From Fasciola hepatica (lineage: Eukaryota > Platyhelminthes > Trematoda > Plagiorchiida > Fasciolidae): a stretch of 64,000 nucleotides of DNA. Shown here piece after piece: positions 1 through 10,933 of the stretch (position 1 is its first letter; each line of letters begins with the position of its first letter). Position numbers and translations under genes: made by a program. The DNA lies in contig CANUEZ040000062.1 in assembly GCA_948099385.1 (NCBI GenBank), forward strand, positions 3,527,501-3,591,500. Direction: 5' to 3'. Below the pieces are notes generated by a model that was given only the letters and a program-made list of their open reading frames with translations, did no database searches and was not told the origin of the DNA.

Positions 1-1525
1 CTGAACAGAGGCACAATCGTCCCTCACACATTGCCGGAGGAGCCCCCCAAATGTCTTGTCACGAACTCACCGAGGAAGAAGTGGCGGCAACCATGCGCAC
101 CATTAGAGTCAACCAATCCCCCGGACCTGATGGTGTTCATCCGTTGGTGGTAAAGGAACTGGCCGATGTGTTAACTCAACCAGTCACACGACTGTTCAAC
201 GCGTCTTTAGCAGCGGGAAAGCTCCCCCAAGAATGGAAGAAAGCGGTCGTTGTGCCACTGTACAAAGGTGAGGCAAAAGCTGAGGCTGTCAACTGCCGAT
301 TTGTCAGTCTAACACCGGTGATAAGAAAGGTTATGGAGCGGCTGCTGGCAACGCGAATCCGGGACCATATTGGGGTATACGACCTACTTAGCCGACAACA
401 GCATGGTTTTTGGAAAAGCAGGTAGTGCCTAACAATTTTGGTGACCGCACGAGAACGCTGGACGATAGCCAAGGCCGAAGGACACCCTACGGACGTAATC
501 TTCGTGGATTTGAGCAAAGCTTTTGACAAAGTTCCGCATGACCGTCTATTAGGTAAGCTTAAGGCTCTTGGTGTAGTAGATCCCTTGATTCTGTGGATAG
601 AGGACTTTCTAAAAGGCCGAACCTTTGCAGTACGAGTAACACAGTCACTGTCAACTTGGCAACTGGCATCTAGTGGTGTTACACAAGGATCGGTTCTGGG
701 TCCGCTCCTCTTCCTGACCTATATCAATGACCTACCACCAGTTTTTCAATCGCCGTGCCTCATTTACGCAGACGACTTGAAGATCTGGCGCACGATTACG
801 TCATACGCTGACGAGCTCGTTCTTCAGGAGGACATCAGAGCCCTTGAGAGATGGTCAGACCTGTGGTCACTACCAGTCAACACGAACAAGTGTGCGCATA
901 TGCGAGTAGGAGCACCGTCCAGCAGTGGGATGTACAATATACACGGGGCACCCCTCCGGCGCTCTGTCTGCGAAAAAGATCTGGGAGTGATGGTGGCCTC
1001 GTCACTAAAAACGAAGCACAATACTGATAGAGTCTGTTCTTCAGCGTGGAGTATCCCGGGGCCGATAACTCGTTCATTCGGCCATCTCTCACTCAACGCC
1101 TTCAAGGTGCTGTATGCAACCCATGTGCGGCCCAGGCTGGAATACGGGGGGCCAGCAGTTTTCCCTTGTACGTTGGCAGAGGTGGCAAAGTTGGAAAGAG
1201 TACAGAGAGGCGCGACCCGCCTTATCGGAGGGCTACGTGGGGTCAGCTACGAAGAGCGGCTGAAGATCACAGGGCTGTTTCCAGTGGCCTATCGGAGAGT
1301 CCGGGGAGACCTAATCTTCACTAGGCGGGTCATCAGAGGCGACTTCGGTCCAGAACTGCGTGCAGAGCTCCCTCTCCGCGGACATGGCCGTACGAGGGGA
1401 CACCCGCTAACTCTAAAGAAACTGCACTCAGTGGGCCTCCCTCCGGTGTACCGTCTATCTCGGAGGGTGACCAATCTATGGAACTCGCTGCCAGCCGAAG
1501 TGGTGGAAGAGCCCAACGACACATT
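1..1525 (+). mobile_element. CR1-like non-LTR retrotransposon, partial RT (subfamily 1)
   Basis: This is the reverse transcriptase part of a CR1-clade element, cut by the left window edge. Two frames cover it: 51-425, with the SPGPDGVHP and LPQEWKKAVVVPLYK blocks, then 438-1525, with VDLSKAFDKVPHDRLL, SSGVTQGSVLGPLLF and the catalytic YADD near 765-776, followed by the C-terminal thumb and an RLIGG..YEERL block. A stop and frameshift around 422-437 separates the two, so this copy is inactive. The right end is abrupt: the reading frame meets a (GTTCA)n array at 1526 that belongs to the oppositely oriented CR1 copy next door, so the rest of this element has probably been separated by that insertion. 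It is clearly diverged from the neighbouring CR1 copy, so at least two CR1 lineages are present. Confidence 0.88.
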
Positions 1526-1552
1526 GTTCAGTTCAGTTCAGTTCAGTTCAGT
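1526..1552 (-). repeat. CR1 3'-terminal pentamer array (TGAAC)n
   Basis: Five GTTCA units on + (TGAAC on the element strand) sit directly after the element's 3' UTR. The same pentamer array ends the second copy at 61249-61291 with different outer flanks, so it is part of the element's 3' end and not host DNA. Confidence 0.8.
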
Positions 1553-1824
1553 CTGCACAGGACAGGTAATGGCCACGGCCAATCGAGCGTCCAGAATTCC
1601 TTCGATGGTATGCACACCAGTTAGGCACCCACCACTGCCGAGTGTATTTCGTCGAATCCCCTCTAAAAATGAGAGGGAAACGGAAAACCTCATCGCACAT
1701 CAACTGCGAGAGACATTATGCATCGTGAGCGTTCACTGAGACAGTATGCAATGAGGGAAAAAGTCTGCTAAAACATACTTTAGAAGGACCACAGTGCTTC
1801 CCGTCATCCATCTAGTTGATATTC

Positions 1825-4749
1825 TTAAGGCTCACTACAAGGAAAGATCTCGTACCACTTGCGATCAAGGGCACATTTGAAGGATTGGACTGTCTGCAGA
1901 TCTACCATTTCACCAGGCAGACCGTTCCAACTGTTCACAACCCTGTTGCTGAAGAAGTGCGATCTTGCCATCAACCTAGATCTGGCTTTTATCAACTTCT
2001 TTTCGTGTCCCCTTGTTCTGGAGTCTGCGGCCAATTGGAATAGACTATCTGGTCTGAGGCCAGAAAAGCCCTTCATTACCTTGAACGTTTCTATGAGATC
2101 CCCTCGACTTCTCCTCCTTTCCAACGAGAAGAGATTCAGGTCACAGAGTCTCTGCTCGTAAGTCTTACCCCTCTGCCCTTCAACCATCCGCGTGGCGAGA
2201 CGTTGGACTTTCTCTAGGCAGGCGGCATCCTTTTTGTAGAAGGGTGACCAAGCCTGCACACTACCTTCTAAGTGAGGTCGTACTATAGCCATGTAAATAG
2301 GTACGAATACCTCCGGCTTCCGGCAAGACAAAGCCGATCGCAGTCTAAGGAGCTCCCCACGAGCCTTATGCGCAGCCGCGTTGCACTGCTCCGACCATTT
2401 GAAGTCACTTTTCATGATGATCCCCAGGTCTTTAACCCTACTGGCTGCCTCTACGGTGAACAGCCCTTGATCATGAGCGACAGTTAGGCTCTCTGTTGCC
2501 CTTGACAACAAATGGCTTTTTTGAGCGTTTAGAGGTAAGTCCCATTTGTATGCCCAGTTTAGGACGGTGCCTATTTCCCTGCCCAAGTCCGCCCTACCCT
2601 TAGATCCAACAATCTTCACATCATCCGCAAAAATAAAGCTGGGCGATTGAAGAGTGGATGCTAGGTCATTAATAAATAACAAGAATAGGACCGGGCCTAG
2701 GACGGATCCCTGAGGTACACCACTGGTGACGTTCACCAAACTGGAGCACCTGTCCCCCACTTTGACATAAAGCGTCCTGTGGGAGAGGAAGTCCTCCAGC
2801 CACCTATATACTGGCCCACCTATCCCGAAAGTCTCCATCTTGCATAGCAAAAGACGATGATTAACGGAGTCGAACGCCTTGCTAAAGTCGAGGTAACATA
2901 CCTCAACATGCTTACCTTCGTCCAGTCGTCGAGTTACTTCATCTAAGAAGCACAGGAGATTGGTCAGGCAAGATCCGTTTTTCAGGAATCCATGCTGCGC
3001 CGGGCTTAGCATGGAGTGCTGCAGTAAGTGCTGGCAGATATGGGCACGGATGATCTTCTCGAGAACTTTACAGAGAATGCTAGTTAGGCTTACCGGCCTG
3101 TAGTTCTGCACATCCGACTTAGGCCCACTCTTATGTATTGCCACGACTGCCGCGACTTTCCAGTCCTGAGGCAGCTTTCCCTGGTCCAACGTGGATCTAT
3201 ACAATCTGCATACCGATGGAGCTATGATATCCGCCAACGGCTTGATGATAGCTGGATGAATGCCATCTGGGCCCGCTGACTTGTGGCTGTTTAACTCCTG
3301 TAGGTACTTACGCACGCATTCCTCTGAAAGATCTAGCTCGTTTAACTGAGGAGGATGTGTCAGCGCCAGATCTACTAGTACCCCACTATCTATCCTATGT
3401 ACACTACCAAAGTATTCCCCCAGGGCGTCTGCTTTGCCCTGGTCGTCTTTGACAATACCATATTCTCTAGTGGATAGCGGACCTACGGCATTTCTTGTTG
3501 AGCCTTTAGATTGTACATAGCTGTAGAACGTCTTCGGCTGTTGTCCTACCTGGGCCAATTTCAGCTCAAATTCCCGTTTAGAAGTTCTCAAAAGGCTTAC
3601 AGTCTCGTTTCTCAGCTTCGTATAGCGATTCCAGGCTAGCTGGCTGCCGGAAGCTTTGTACTGGTTCCAATAGCGGTTTCTACGTCTGATGGCCTTGGCT
3701 ATTGCAGCCTTCCACCACATGGGCTTGCCCTCCCCACTCCTTCGTTTTAGGGGTGCGAACTCTTCCTGTAGGGCAGTCAGGGATCCTTTTATGGCCTGCC
3801 AGCGCTCCTCCACAGTAGCCTCCTCTGGTGCGTCCCAGGTCAAACCCATCGCCCTATTACGAAGCCTATCTATGTCCATACTACCGAAATTCCTAATCAG
3901 CCTTGAGGGTACCTTCGGTTGCCGCATGCATAGAACTATTTTGACACACACGTGGTCACTCTTTCCCAGCGGTGCACAATAATGCAGTCCAGCCACATCG
4001 TTGGGGAAGTTCGTTATAGCTAGATCCAGCAGGGATGGAACGCATCCAGTCCTATATCTGGTATTCTCCCTAATATGCTGATGCAACGCATTGTCATGCA
4101 GCCATTCTAAGTAGCTTTGCTCCTCCGATCCCGGCACGCAGACCTCAGCCACCCAGTCGATGTGCGGAAGATTGAAGTCACCCACTATGAGGGTCTTTTG
4201 TGCGTCCTTAACTAGTTCAGTCAAAGTCCGCAGCAAGCAAACGTCCTCTTCGTGGTTTGTGCTTGGTGCCCTGTAGACACAGACGACGTTAACCCTTCTG
4301 CCTGGAAGGATGATCGTAACGGCGCATAGCTGGATATTGCGAGTGCACATCTTGGTCTGGGACTCAAGGTGGTTTGCACCTGACCTAACGAGAATGGCTA
4401 CTCCACCACCAAGGCGATCCTGTTCCCGATCCTGCCTGTAGACTGCAAAACCGTTACTTATTAGGCCTGGCACATGGTCTTCTTCAGAAAGCCACGTTTC
4501 CGTGACGGCAACTATTGATGCTTTTTGTTCGTCAGCGGTTTTGGCAAGTTCCGCCCATTTGTTTCTAATACTACACGCGTTAGTATATAACACCACCGCG
4601 TTTGCTCCGTCGCCTAGGTGTCTATTTTCATTCATTCCTGACTGTTTCTCAGGCGCAACGCCTGAGATGATGGCACGTTTTTTGCTTCGGATGTCCCCAC
4701 TGGGGTGCATGAAGCCGGCTGATGGTCCAGAATTTCCGACGACTCCCAA
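1825..4749 (-). CDS. CR1 ORF2: endonuclease-reverse transcriptase polyprotein
   Basis: An open frame of up to 974 residues. Residues about 50-270 form an APE-type endonuclease: TETWLSEED near 83-91, GDFN at 190-193 and SDH at 264-266, the expected metal-binding and catalytic positions. The RT spans about 480-750: SAGPDGIHP near 491-499, YLDFSKAFDSVNH, SGVPQGSVLGP, and FADD at 707-710 for the catalytic aspartates. A thumb/C-terminal region follows, ending KWYEIFPCSEP. The in-frame Met at residue 39 (ATG at 4635-4633) overlaps the ORF1 stop as ATGA and is the more likely start, giving about 936 residues. The protein would nick the target and copy the element RNA by target-primed reverse transcription. 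No internal stop or frameshift was seen. Confidence 0.92.
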   Translation of the reverse strand: MGVVGNSGPSAGFMHPSGDIRSKKRAIISGVAPEKQSGMNENRHLGDGANAVVLYTNACSIRNKWAELAKTADEQKASIVAVTETWLSEEDHVPGLISNGFAVYRQDREQDRLGGGVAILVRSGANHLESQTKMCTRNIQLCAVTIILPGRRVNVVCVYRAPSTNHEEDVCLLRTLTELVKDAQKTLIVGDFNLPHIDWVAEVCVPGSEEQSYLEWLHDNALHQHIRENTRYRTGCVPSLLDLAITNFPNDVAGLHYCAPLGKSDHVCVKIVLCMRQPKVPSRLIRNFGSMDIDRLRNRAMGLTWDAPEEATVEERWQAIKGSLTALQEEFAPLKRRSGEGKPMWWKAAIAKAIRRRNRYWNQYKASGSQLAWNRYTKLRNETVSLLRTSKREFELKLAQVGQQPKTFYSYVQSKGSTRNAVGPLSTREYGIVKDDQGKADALGEYFGSVHRIDSGVLVDLALTHPPQLNELDLSEECVRKYLQELNSHKSAGPDGIHPAIIKPLADIIAPSVCRLYRSTLDQGKLPQDWKVAAVVAIHKSGPKSDVQNYRPVSLTSILCKVLEKIIRAHICQHLLQHSMLSPAQHGFLKNGSCLTNLLCFLDEVTRRLDEGKHVEVCYLDFSKAFDSVNHRLLLCKMETFGIGGPVYRWLEDFLSHRTLYVKVGDRCSSLVNVTSGVPQGSVLGPVLFLLFINDLASTLQSPSFIFADDVKIVGSKGRADLGREIGTVLNWAYKWDLPLNAQKSHLLSRATESLTVAHDQGLFTVEAASRVKDLGIIMKSDFKWSEQCNAAAHKARGELLRLRSALSCRKPEVFVPIYMAIVRPHLEGSVQAWSPFYKKDAACLEKVQRLATRMVEGQRGKTYEQRLCDLNLFSLERRRSRGDLIETFKVMKGFSGLRPDSLFQLAADSRTRGHEKKLIKARSRLMARSHFFSNRVVNSWNGLPGEMVDLQTVQSFKCALDRKWYEIFPCSEP

Positions 4750-5873
4750 TCCATCTCTATAGGAGTGGCCACAACATCCAGCCTGGCAGGGATCACGCTG
4801 TCATCTATCTTCGGGCAGCACTGCCAATTTTCGTCTTCCAGCGCATCTTCGATTACAACTATTAGCGACCCCGCACGTGGCTTCTTTACTATTGCCGGGG
4901 TCGGGGCCTGAGAGCCGAGTACGGCATTCCGCTGAACTTTTATATTTCTCACCAGCGCCCTGGCTGGTCGAGCAAGGATACCTCTTGGGGCTAGACCACC
5001 AGGCCTTACCCTATGTTCGTCCGGCACTATCTGGTATCTGCCCTTTGTAATCTGAGCTACTACCGCTGCCCTCGCCAGCAGTCTATCCCGGGTAGCCTCA
5101 TCAGCTAACTCCACCAGTATTGGTCTCGCACGAAGTTCGCCTTTGTTCCCCAGTGGTGACTTCCATGTCCCCACTCTGTGCACCCTTCTTAGAGTAGGAG
5201 GGTACGGAACACCTGCGATTCGCAGTATGTCGCAGACCCTCCTCCTGTCAATGTCTCTCCTGGCCTTCGATTCCCTTATAAAGGGTTCTTCCTGGTTAAG
5301 GATCAGAAGCCTGTGGCTTGAGACCCTGCCCATCGACAAGACCTGCCTCTGCATGTCCTTCACCTTGTTTTCTAATACCAGAAGAGCAGGGTCATCCACC
5401 CTAGCCAACCCATCTTTCGCTCTATTACAGTCTCCCTTCTTTTTGACCTGCCTCTCCCTTCTCGGCTTCTGCTCCGTCCACTGGCCCTCGTCGGTCTGCT
5501 TCAAAGGAGTGGAGGCAACGACCGCCTGGCAAGCCTTCGGAACTGGTTCATTCGCTCGGATGATCGTCCTCTCGGGTGTTGATACTACTTCCGCAAACGA
5601 CTTACTACAACCTGCTTGCGGTGGTTTGGGGCTTACAATCGAGGTACTACTTGGTGGACGTTGGTCCTGCAGTTTAAAGGCCAGACTGGCCGCCTCCTTG
5701 CAGGGGGCACAGACCCATTCAGCCCATGGGTTCTGTTTATAAAGGACATAAATGTCCTTTGCTATCCCTGAACACCTTGGGTGGGCCCATCTCTTGCATA
5801 TCTCGCATTCTATACCGTTAACCACTCGTTTTCCGCACTTGGGTGCTAGACACGGGTCGGAAACGCGTGTCAT
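4632..5873 (-). CDS. CR1 ORF1: PHD-finger RNA-binding-type protein
   Basis: A 413-residue open frame upstream of ORF2. Residues about 8-57 form a PHD/zinc finger of the kind found in CR1 ORF1 proteins: Cys pairs around CLAPKCG and CEIC, then WAHPRC, then WVCAPC. The middle is basic and low-complexity (KPRRERQVKKKGDCNR). Around residues 190-300 there is a folded-looking region with RRVCDILRIAGVP and RVHRVGTW, resembling the ORF1 domain that binds nucleic acid in CR1/L2 elements. The C-terminus runs into ORF2, with the TGA stop at 4634-4632. The Met at 5873 was chosen because the PHD cysteines begin within eight residues of it. The protein is expected to package element RNA. The exact domain name for the middle part is an inference. 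Confidence 0.85.
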   Translation of the reverse strand: MTRVSDPCLAPKCGKRVVNGIECEICKRWAHPRCSGIAKDIYVLYKQNPWAEWVCAPCKEAASLAFKLQDQRPPSSTSIVSPKPPQAGCSKSFAEVVSTPERTIIRANEPVPKACQAVVASTPLKQTDEGQWTEQKPRRERQVKKKGDCNRAKDGLARVDDPALLVLENKVKDMQRQVLSMGRVSSHRLLILNQEEPFIRESKARRDIDRRRVCDILRIAGVPYPPTLRRVHRVGTWKSPLGNKGELRARPILVELADEATRDRLLARAAVVAQITKGRYQIVPDEHRVRPGGLAPRGILARPARALVRNIKVQRNAVLGSQAPTPAIVKKPRAGSLIVVIEDALEDENWQCCPKIDDSVIPARLDVVATPIEMDWESSEILDHQPASCTPVGTSEAKNVPSSQALRLRNSQE

Positions 5874-6060
5874 ACCGAAAACCGCAAAAACGAGGGAAAA
5901 TACAACTCAAGTGCTCTTTACCCAAACACAAAATACGCACTCTGACAATAGCAGGTAAATCCCGCTAACACAAAAAGCAAAAACAAAAAGAAAGACTAGA
6001 AGCGAGAAAAGATCGCCTCAAAAAAAACACCGAACACTACTCGGCAGTGCTACAAGGAGA

Positions 6061-7210
6061 ATGAAAATATTCTCCGGATAAAGCGCACCTTAAATGCAAT
6101 TATGATACGCTCAGTATTGTGAATTAAACTGGGTTAATTCACAAAACTATTCAAAAACTCAATTCAAAGACGAGAGCACTATGTATTCAAACCGCGCGGC
6201 ACTTACACGACAGTTTTGTTCAAGCGACTTCTGGACGTATTTCTAAAGAGGTGGTGGGAGACACACATGAGTCTACATCAATGAGCTGTGGTGAGGAGGC
6301 TTACACGGGAGAGATACCCTCTGCCTCTATTATGAAGAATGAAGAATGAAGCCCTGCGACTTGATCTGATCTTGACGAAAGTTGTTGTGCCGGTACGTGT
6401 CCCGGGTGACACCTGGGCGTCTGATATCCGGTTGTTTCTTTTGAAAGTTGCAGTCTTCAGAGATTGGTGTAGAAGACACAACAACTCTGTACAGTAAACT
6501 GTGGCAGTGATTCTTCATCCATAGTCAACGTGTTCTGAAGTATCTGACAGTTCCTAAAGCACAACAGAAACAATAGAAGACACTGTGGAAGGATGGTTGC
6601 TCAAATAATACAAACTACTCCATGTTTCAGTTGGACAACAACTTGTTTTACGACATCGGCATATTCATTTCGATAATCACCTATCATTTGCCAGTATCTA
6701 TCCACTTCGTCTACGGTTTACCTGACTGAACCTCATATGAAACACACTTTTACCTGACACGCTTTCTGCGCTGACCATTGATATAAATTGAAGTAGCTTA
6801 TTTTGAACAGTGTATGAAAAAAACGTTTGAATTCCATGGTTCTTTCCTATAACCCCAGATAGCTATTTCAGTTGACGTACGAAGGGAACTTGTTTCTCAC
6901 AGCGTTCGTCAACAATTACGCCGACTATTTTTATGCTAATGCAGTAGTAGCACATGCTTACATGTGACAAAATTTGTCAAGTGTCACCGCCAATTCACTG
7001 GTAGTGAGTAGCTGAAACACGATATCACCTAGGTGCACACGTGTTCCCAATGCATTTTGTCACCATTGTTAGACCGTATAAAAGTGAGACACTAGCCCGA
7101 GGACTCGCGCATCATGACAACCAATCAGACCACAGATTAGTTAGCTAGTGAAAAAGTGCGTAAGTATACAAGTCGCTCCCGACATTTTATGCCACTTATA
7201 CTAGCAGGGT
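6061..7210. other. No recognised gene; a TATA-like site at 7077-7084
   Basis: No conserved coding frame was recognised. A TATAAAAG motif at 7077-7084 with a CCAATCAG about 35 bp downstream could be a relic promoter or LTR, but no matching second copy or terminal TG/CA pair was found. Confidence 0.3.
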
Positions 7211-8046
7211 AGATAGACTCGCAAGAGCTGCAGCTCCATTCGGCATGCGCTTTGCACCTTCAGTGTAGTGATATTGTAAGACTAGACGTCAACGGTTCCG
7301 AGCTTGATGCTCGATGGGAGGCGCTACCAGTTGTCGGCCACTTCAGTTACCAGTAGCGTGACGACGGGTGAGAGAGCACGCATATCCAAGGCTCGAGTGG
7401 CGTGCACTGGACTGAAGCACTTGTGACGCAGACCTGATATTTCGCTGAAGTTGGGAGGTCGTGCGTACTGTGCCACGATGCATTCAGTTTTGCTGTATAG
7501 TTTCGAGACTTGGGGTCTGTTTGCGTAACATATTCATTGCCTTGAGGTTTTCGACCATCGATGTTTGTGTGATATCACTAAGCTTGAATGGAATGACCGG
7601 GTGAGTAATGTTGAGGTCAGAAAGCGAGTATTGAGGGGACGGGAAGAAACCATGTGGAGGTCAACAAATGACTTGGCAACGGGGAATGAGAAAATGCACA
7701 TCGAACTTAGGAAAAGTAGGTGCCTCACGTCTCTGTGGTTGGGGTCCAAAAGATCCCTCAGCTAGTTTGCTGGAGACACGGAAGGATTTGGCATAAAACC
7801 GTGAACAGTGATGATCGCGTTGTCACTTTCTATCGAATCAAAATGACTGACCACTGTTCGTTTGTACAGTTAGGTTGTGTATTCCTTGTGTTGACCACTG
7901 GGGCATTCTTTCCTTTCCCCACCCCTTTAAGTCCACTCCCTGTCCATCTTGTATGTTCATTCATTCCGTCTCCACGTGCAATCTGGTAAGAAAGGCAGTG
8001 GTCAGTGGGGCTTGCCCTGCTTTTTAACACTGTACAATGATGATGG
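7211..8046 (+). mobile_element. RTE-like family B, degenerate 3' part
   Basis: This decayed copy is recognised by nucleotide similarity to 22526-23512: the CTCGCAAGAGCTG..CTCCATTCGGCA block near 7220, the LEVFDHRC-type block near 7540, the LRK-rich C-terminus near 7700, and the family 3' UTR with its short ATG array at about 8034-8046. It has many stops and frameshifts and no function is expected. Confidence 0.7.
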
Positions 8047-8134
8047 TAAGAAGGAGGATGATGGTCTTGGGGAGGAAATCAGTACATGCATAGCGAAAGC
8101 TAGAGCAGCTTTCGAAACCTGCGACACCTGTGGT
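8047..8134 (+). mobile_element. RTE-like family E, 5' piece of a split fragment
   Basis: This short RT C-terminal stretch has a KARAAF block directly before the family D insertion. The matching continuation (LKGRVYVAAVRS, LLYGCETWPLR) lies at 10922 onward. Removing the family D element and one copy of the 12-bp duplication joins the two pieces in one frame, so this is the pre-insertion target. Confidence 0.7.
8123..8134. repeat. Target-site duplication, left copy
   Basis: The 12-bp sequence GACACCTGTGGT is repeated exactly at 10922-10933 and brackets the family D element. Confidence 0.85.
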
Positions 8135-10921
8135 ACTTACTTTTTTACTTTTACTTTTACGCGACTATCTCCTGCGAGAGGATAAGTCGGCTCCATGGAT
8201 ATCACGAACCATTGCTGACCACGCGCGGCGGTCGGAGGCGAGCTCCGTACAGATCTTGATCCAGTCCTTTTTCCATCGCCGGGCTCCATAGACTGACCGA
8301 AGGCCTAAAAGCTCTACGTCTTTCTCGATTGTACTGGCCCACGTTTTGAGCTGCCCACCAAGGCGACAACGCCAACCAGGGCAGGGAGTGGGGCAGAGTG
8401 TTTGCTTGGTTAGCTCCGACTCGGGTCGCCGAAGCGTATGGCCGAACCACTGAAGTCGTCGACGTTGGAGGAGGACGGGGAGAGCATCGATATCGCAGCA
8501 TCGTCTCCTTACCTCGTCGTTGGACACCCTGTCGCGCCACTTGACTTTGAGGATTTGCCGTAGGCACCAGTGGTCGAAAACCTCCAGCCTTCTGGTATCC
8601 TCAGCTCGTAGTGGCCAGATTTCGCAGCCATAGATGAGTACGGGCCGGATGGCAGCACGGTAAACACGAGTTTTGGTTCTTAAGCTGATTTCACTGCGAG
8701 TCCACAGCGTTCGTCTTAGCTGAAGAAAGGCTCTCCTGGCGCTGTCGATCCGTAATACCACTTCATCTTTTGCCTGGCCGTTCGGAAGCAGAGTTGAGCC
8801 TAGGTATTTGAATGAAGGGACGTATTCGACTGGTTGGTCATTCATCGACAGTTGTTGAATTGTCGGGCCCAGGTGGGTTGTGAAAGCCTTTGTTTTGGTC
8901 GAGTTTACTTCAAGTCCGATGGACCTCGCGAAGGAATTGATTCGGTCGAGGATTGGTTGTAGCGTAACGGGGGAGTCTCCAAACACAACAATATCATCCG
9001 CGAACTCCAGGTCCGAGATGTATATTTCCTGGCTAAGCTGAACACCAGGGTAGTTGTGTAATGCCTGTCGCATTGTCCAATCGATGGCGTAGTTGAACAG
9101 CACCGGTGAGAGGGGACAGCCCTGCCTAACTCCGTACATACGAACCCTAGCACCGGTTGTCGAGTAGTATCCCCTTAACAGCCTTGAAAGCTTATCGGGC
9201 ATTCCATCGGATTGGATTATGGTCCAAAGAGACTCGCGGTTCACCGAATCAAAAGCTGCCCGGAAGTCGATGAAACAAGCTACCGTCGGCTGCTGGAACT
9301 TATAGCGGTGCTCCAGTATTCGGCGCAGTGTGAAGGTTTGATCCGCACAGCCTCTGCCACGGCGGAAACCCCCTTGGTTCGGGCGAGTGCGCTGGTCTCT
9401 TGCCTCGGAAAAACGGGTTAGTAACAACGAGCCAAAGACCTTTGCGGCCACATCGATCAGGCTGATCCCTCGGTAGTTCTCGCATGCCGATTTATCACCT
9501 TTTTCGGAATGGGCAGCAGTATGGACATTCCCCAGTCCGGTGGAAATGCTTCCGCTCTCCAAATGGAACCAAAAAGTGTACACAACCTGTCAATCAATGA
9601 CGATGAACATGCTTTATACACTTCTGGAGGGATGCCATCCTCCCCAGCAGCCTTTCCGTCTTTCAGTTTGTTTATCATCTCCGTGATTTCCGCGGTGTTT
9701 GGCGGGTCACAGTTGCTTTCGTACTGGGCTGGAGGGGTTGATATTGGTTGGTCCGTCCGGTGGTCCGTAGGCCGGTTGAGCAGCTGACTAAAGTATTCCA
9801 CCCATCGGTCCATTTTCTTGCTCTGTTCAGGTATTAAGTTTCCTGCCGTGTCACGAAGAAGGGAATCTTGCTTACAAAACCTATTAGAGGCGCTGCGAAT
9901 AAGGCGGAACAGTTTACCGAAGTCACCAATTCCGGACGCGGTCTCCATTTTTTCGGCTATTTCTATCCAGTATCTTATTCGATCAGCCTTGGCGGAGCGT
10001 GTGGCCTCTCGTTGCAGTCTGCGGCGTTCGTTACTACCTGCCAGTCGCGCTTCGTGTGCTCTGGTTGACAGCTGGAGCGTGCTCTCCGAGATCCAATCCT
10101 TTGTCCGCCTTTTCGTTCTCCCGAGTACTGTCCAAGAAGCTTCCTTGATTGTCGTCATCATTCGAGTCCACTGCCCTCCCACAGAAACTTCATCTGCCTG
10201 TGCATTGGTTGCGCTGGTTAGTCGGGTTGTAATTGCTCGTGACAACGCTTCTCGCTTCTCTGGATTTCCTAGGGCAGCAACGTTTATCCGAGAGGGTGCA
10301 CACACTTTAGCACGTGTGGACAGATGAACTTTGAAGCATGAGCGTAGGAGGACATGGTCGGTGCCGTTTGTGTTGCCCGTTTTTGCACCTCGGTACGCTC
10401 GGCAATCCTCCACAGACGAGGCCCAACGGGCTCTCACCAGGATGTGGTCGAGTTGGTGTGCAGTGCGACTATCATTGGAGTACCATGTGAGTAGATGCTT
10501 CTTGGGGTGTTGAAATCGAGTGCTGCAGACAACCATTCTGTTGATGTCGGCTAAACCAATCAGTCGGCCACCGTTATCGCAGCGTTGACCAAGGCTGAAT
10601 CTCTCGAGAATATGGCGAGTAGATTCGTCGGCCGATGAAAAGTACATCGCGCCTCGAGACCCGGTTGATTACCTCCTGCAAATTAGTGTAAAATTCGTCT
10701 TTGGTTTCGTCATCAGCTGAATTGGTTGGAGCATAGATCGCGATCACCGTCAAGTCGTGCGGGGAGCCTTTAAAACGTGCCAAGGCGAGTCTGGATGAGA
10801 CGGGTTCCCAAGAGATCATTGCATCATTAGCTGCTTTGTTCAAAGCAAACGCGACACCGTAGAGGCCGGAGTTGTCTTTCGGGCCACTGTGATAGAGCCA
10901 GTAGGATGTATCCACACCCGG
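8135..10921 (-). mobile_element. RTE-like family D retrotransposon, 5'-truncated, with TSD
   Basis: A 2.79-kb element on the minus strand. Its 3' tail is a (GTAAAA)-type array (8135-8160 on +). Coding parts in order: endonuclease start 10915-10574 (YWLYHSGPKD, VIAIYAPTNS), endonuclease end to RT start 10647-9457 (DHILVRARW, TDHVLLRS, GKAAGEDGIPPEVY), and RT to C-terminus 9583-8165 (NYRGISLIDVAAK, GGFRRGRGCADQ, GVRQGCPLSPVLF, catalytic FADD, GCEIWPLRAED). Two lesions are visible: a deletion near 10630 that removes the GDWNAR endonuclease block seen in the copy at 18615-19163, and a 1-base deletion near 9500 within IPKKGDKS. The exact 12-bp duplication on both sides marks it as one insertion event. 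Confidence 0.9.
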
Positions 10922-10933
10922 GACACCTGTGGT
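10922..10933. repeat. Target-site duplication, right copy
   Basis: This is the exact partner of 8123-8134. Confidence 0.85.

Larger units (their letters stand above)
1526..6060 (-). mobile_element. Full-length CR1-like retrotransposon (ORF1 + ORF2, both open)
   Basis: A complete two-ORF CR1-type element read on the minus strand: 5' UTR from about 6060 (the boundary is not sharp), ORF1 5873-4632, ORF2 4749-1825, a 3' UTR of about 270 bp, and a 3' tail of TGAAC pentamers (1526-1552 on +). Both ORFs are open, the endonuclease and RT active-site residues are present, and close copies occur at 61249-63431. It looks like a young, possibly mobile copy. It appears to have inserted into the CR1 copy at 1-1525. 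I saw no clear target-site duplication, as is common for CR1. Confidence 0.88.

Noticed and set aside
1526..1760. Repeats at 1552, 61298 and 63108 as a separate repeat or CRISPR-like array
   Set aside because: Each is followed on - by the CR1 ORF2 end, so they are CR1 3' UTRs.
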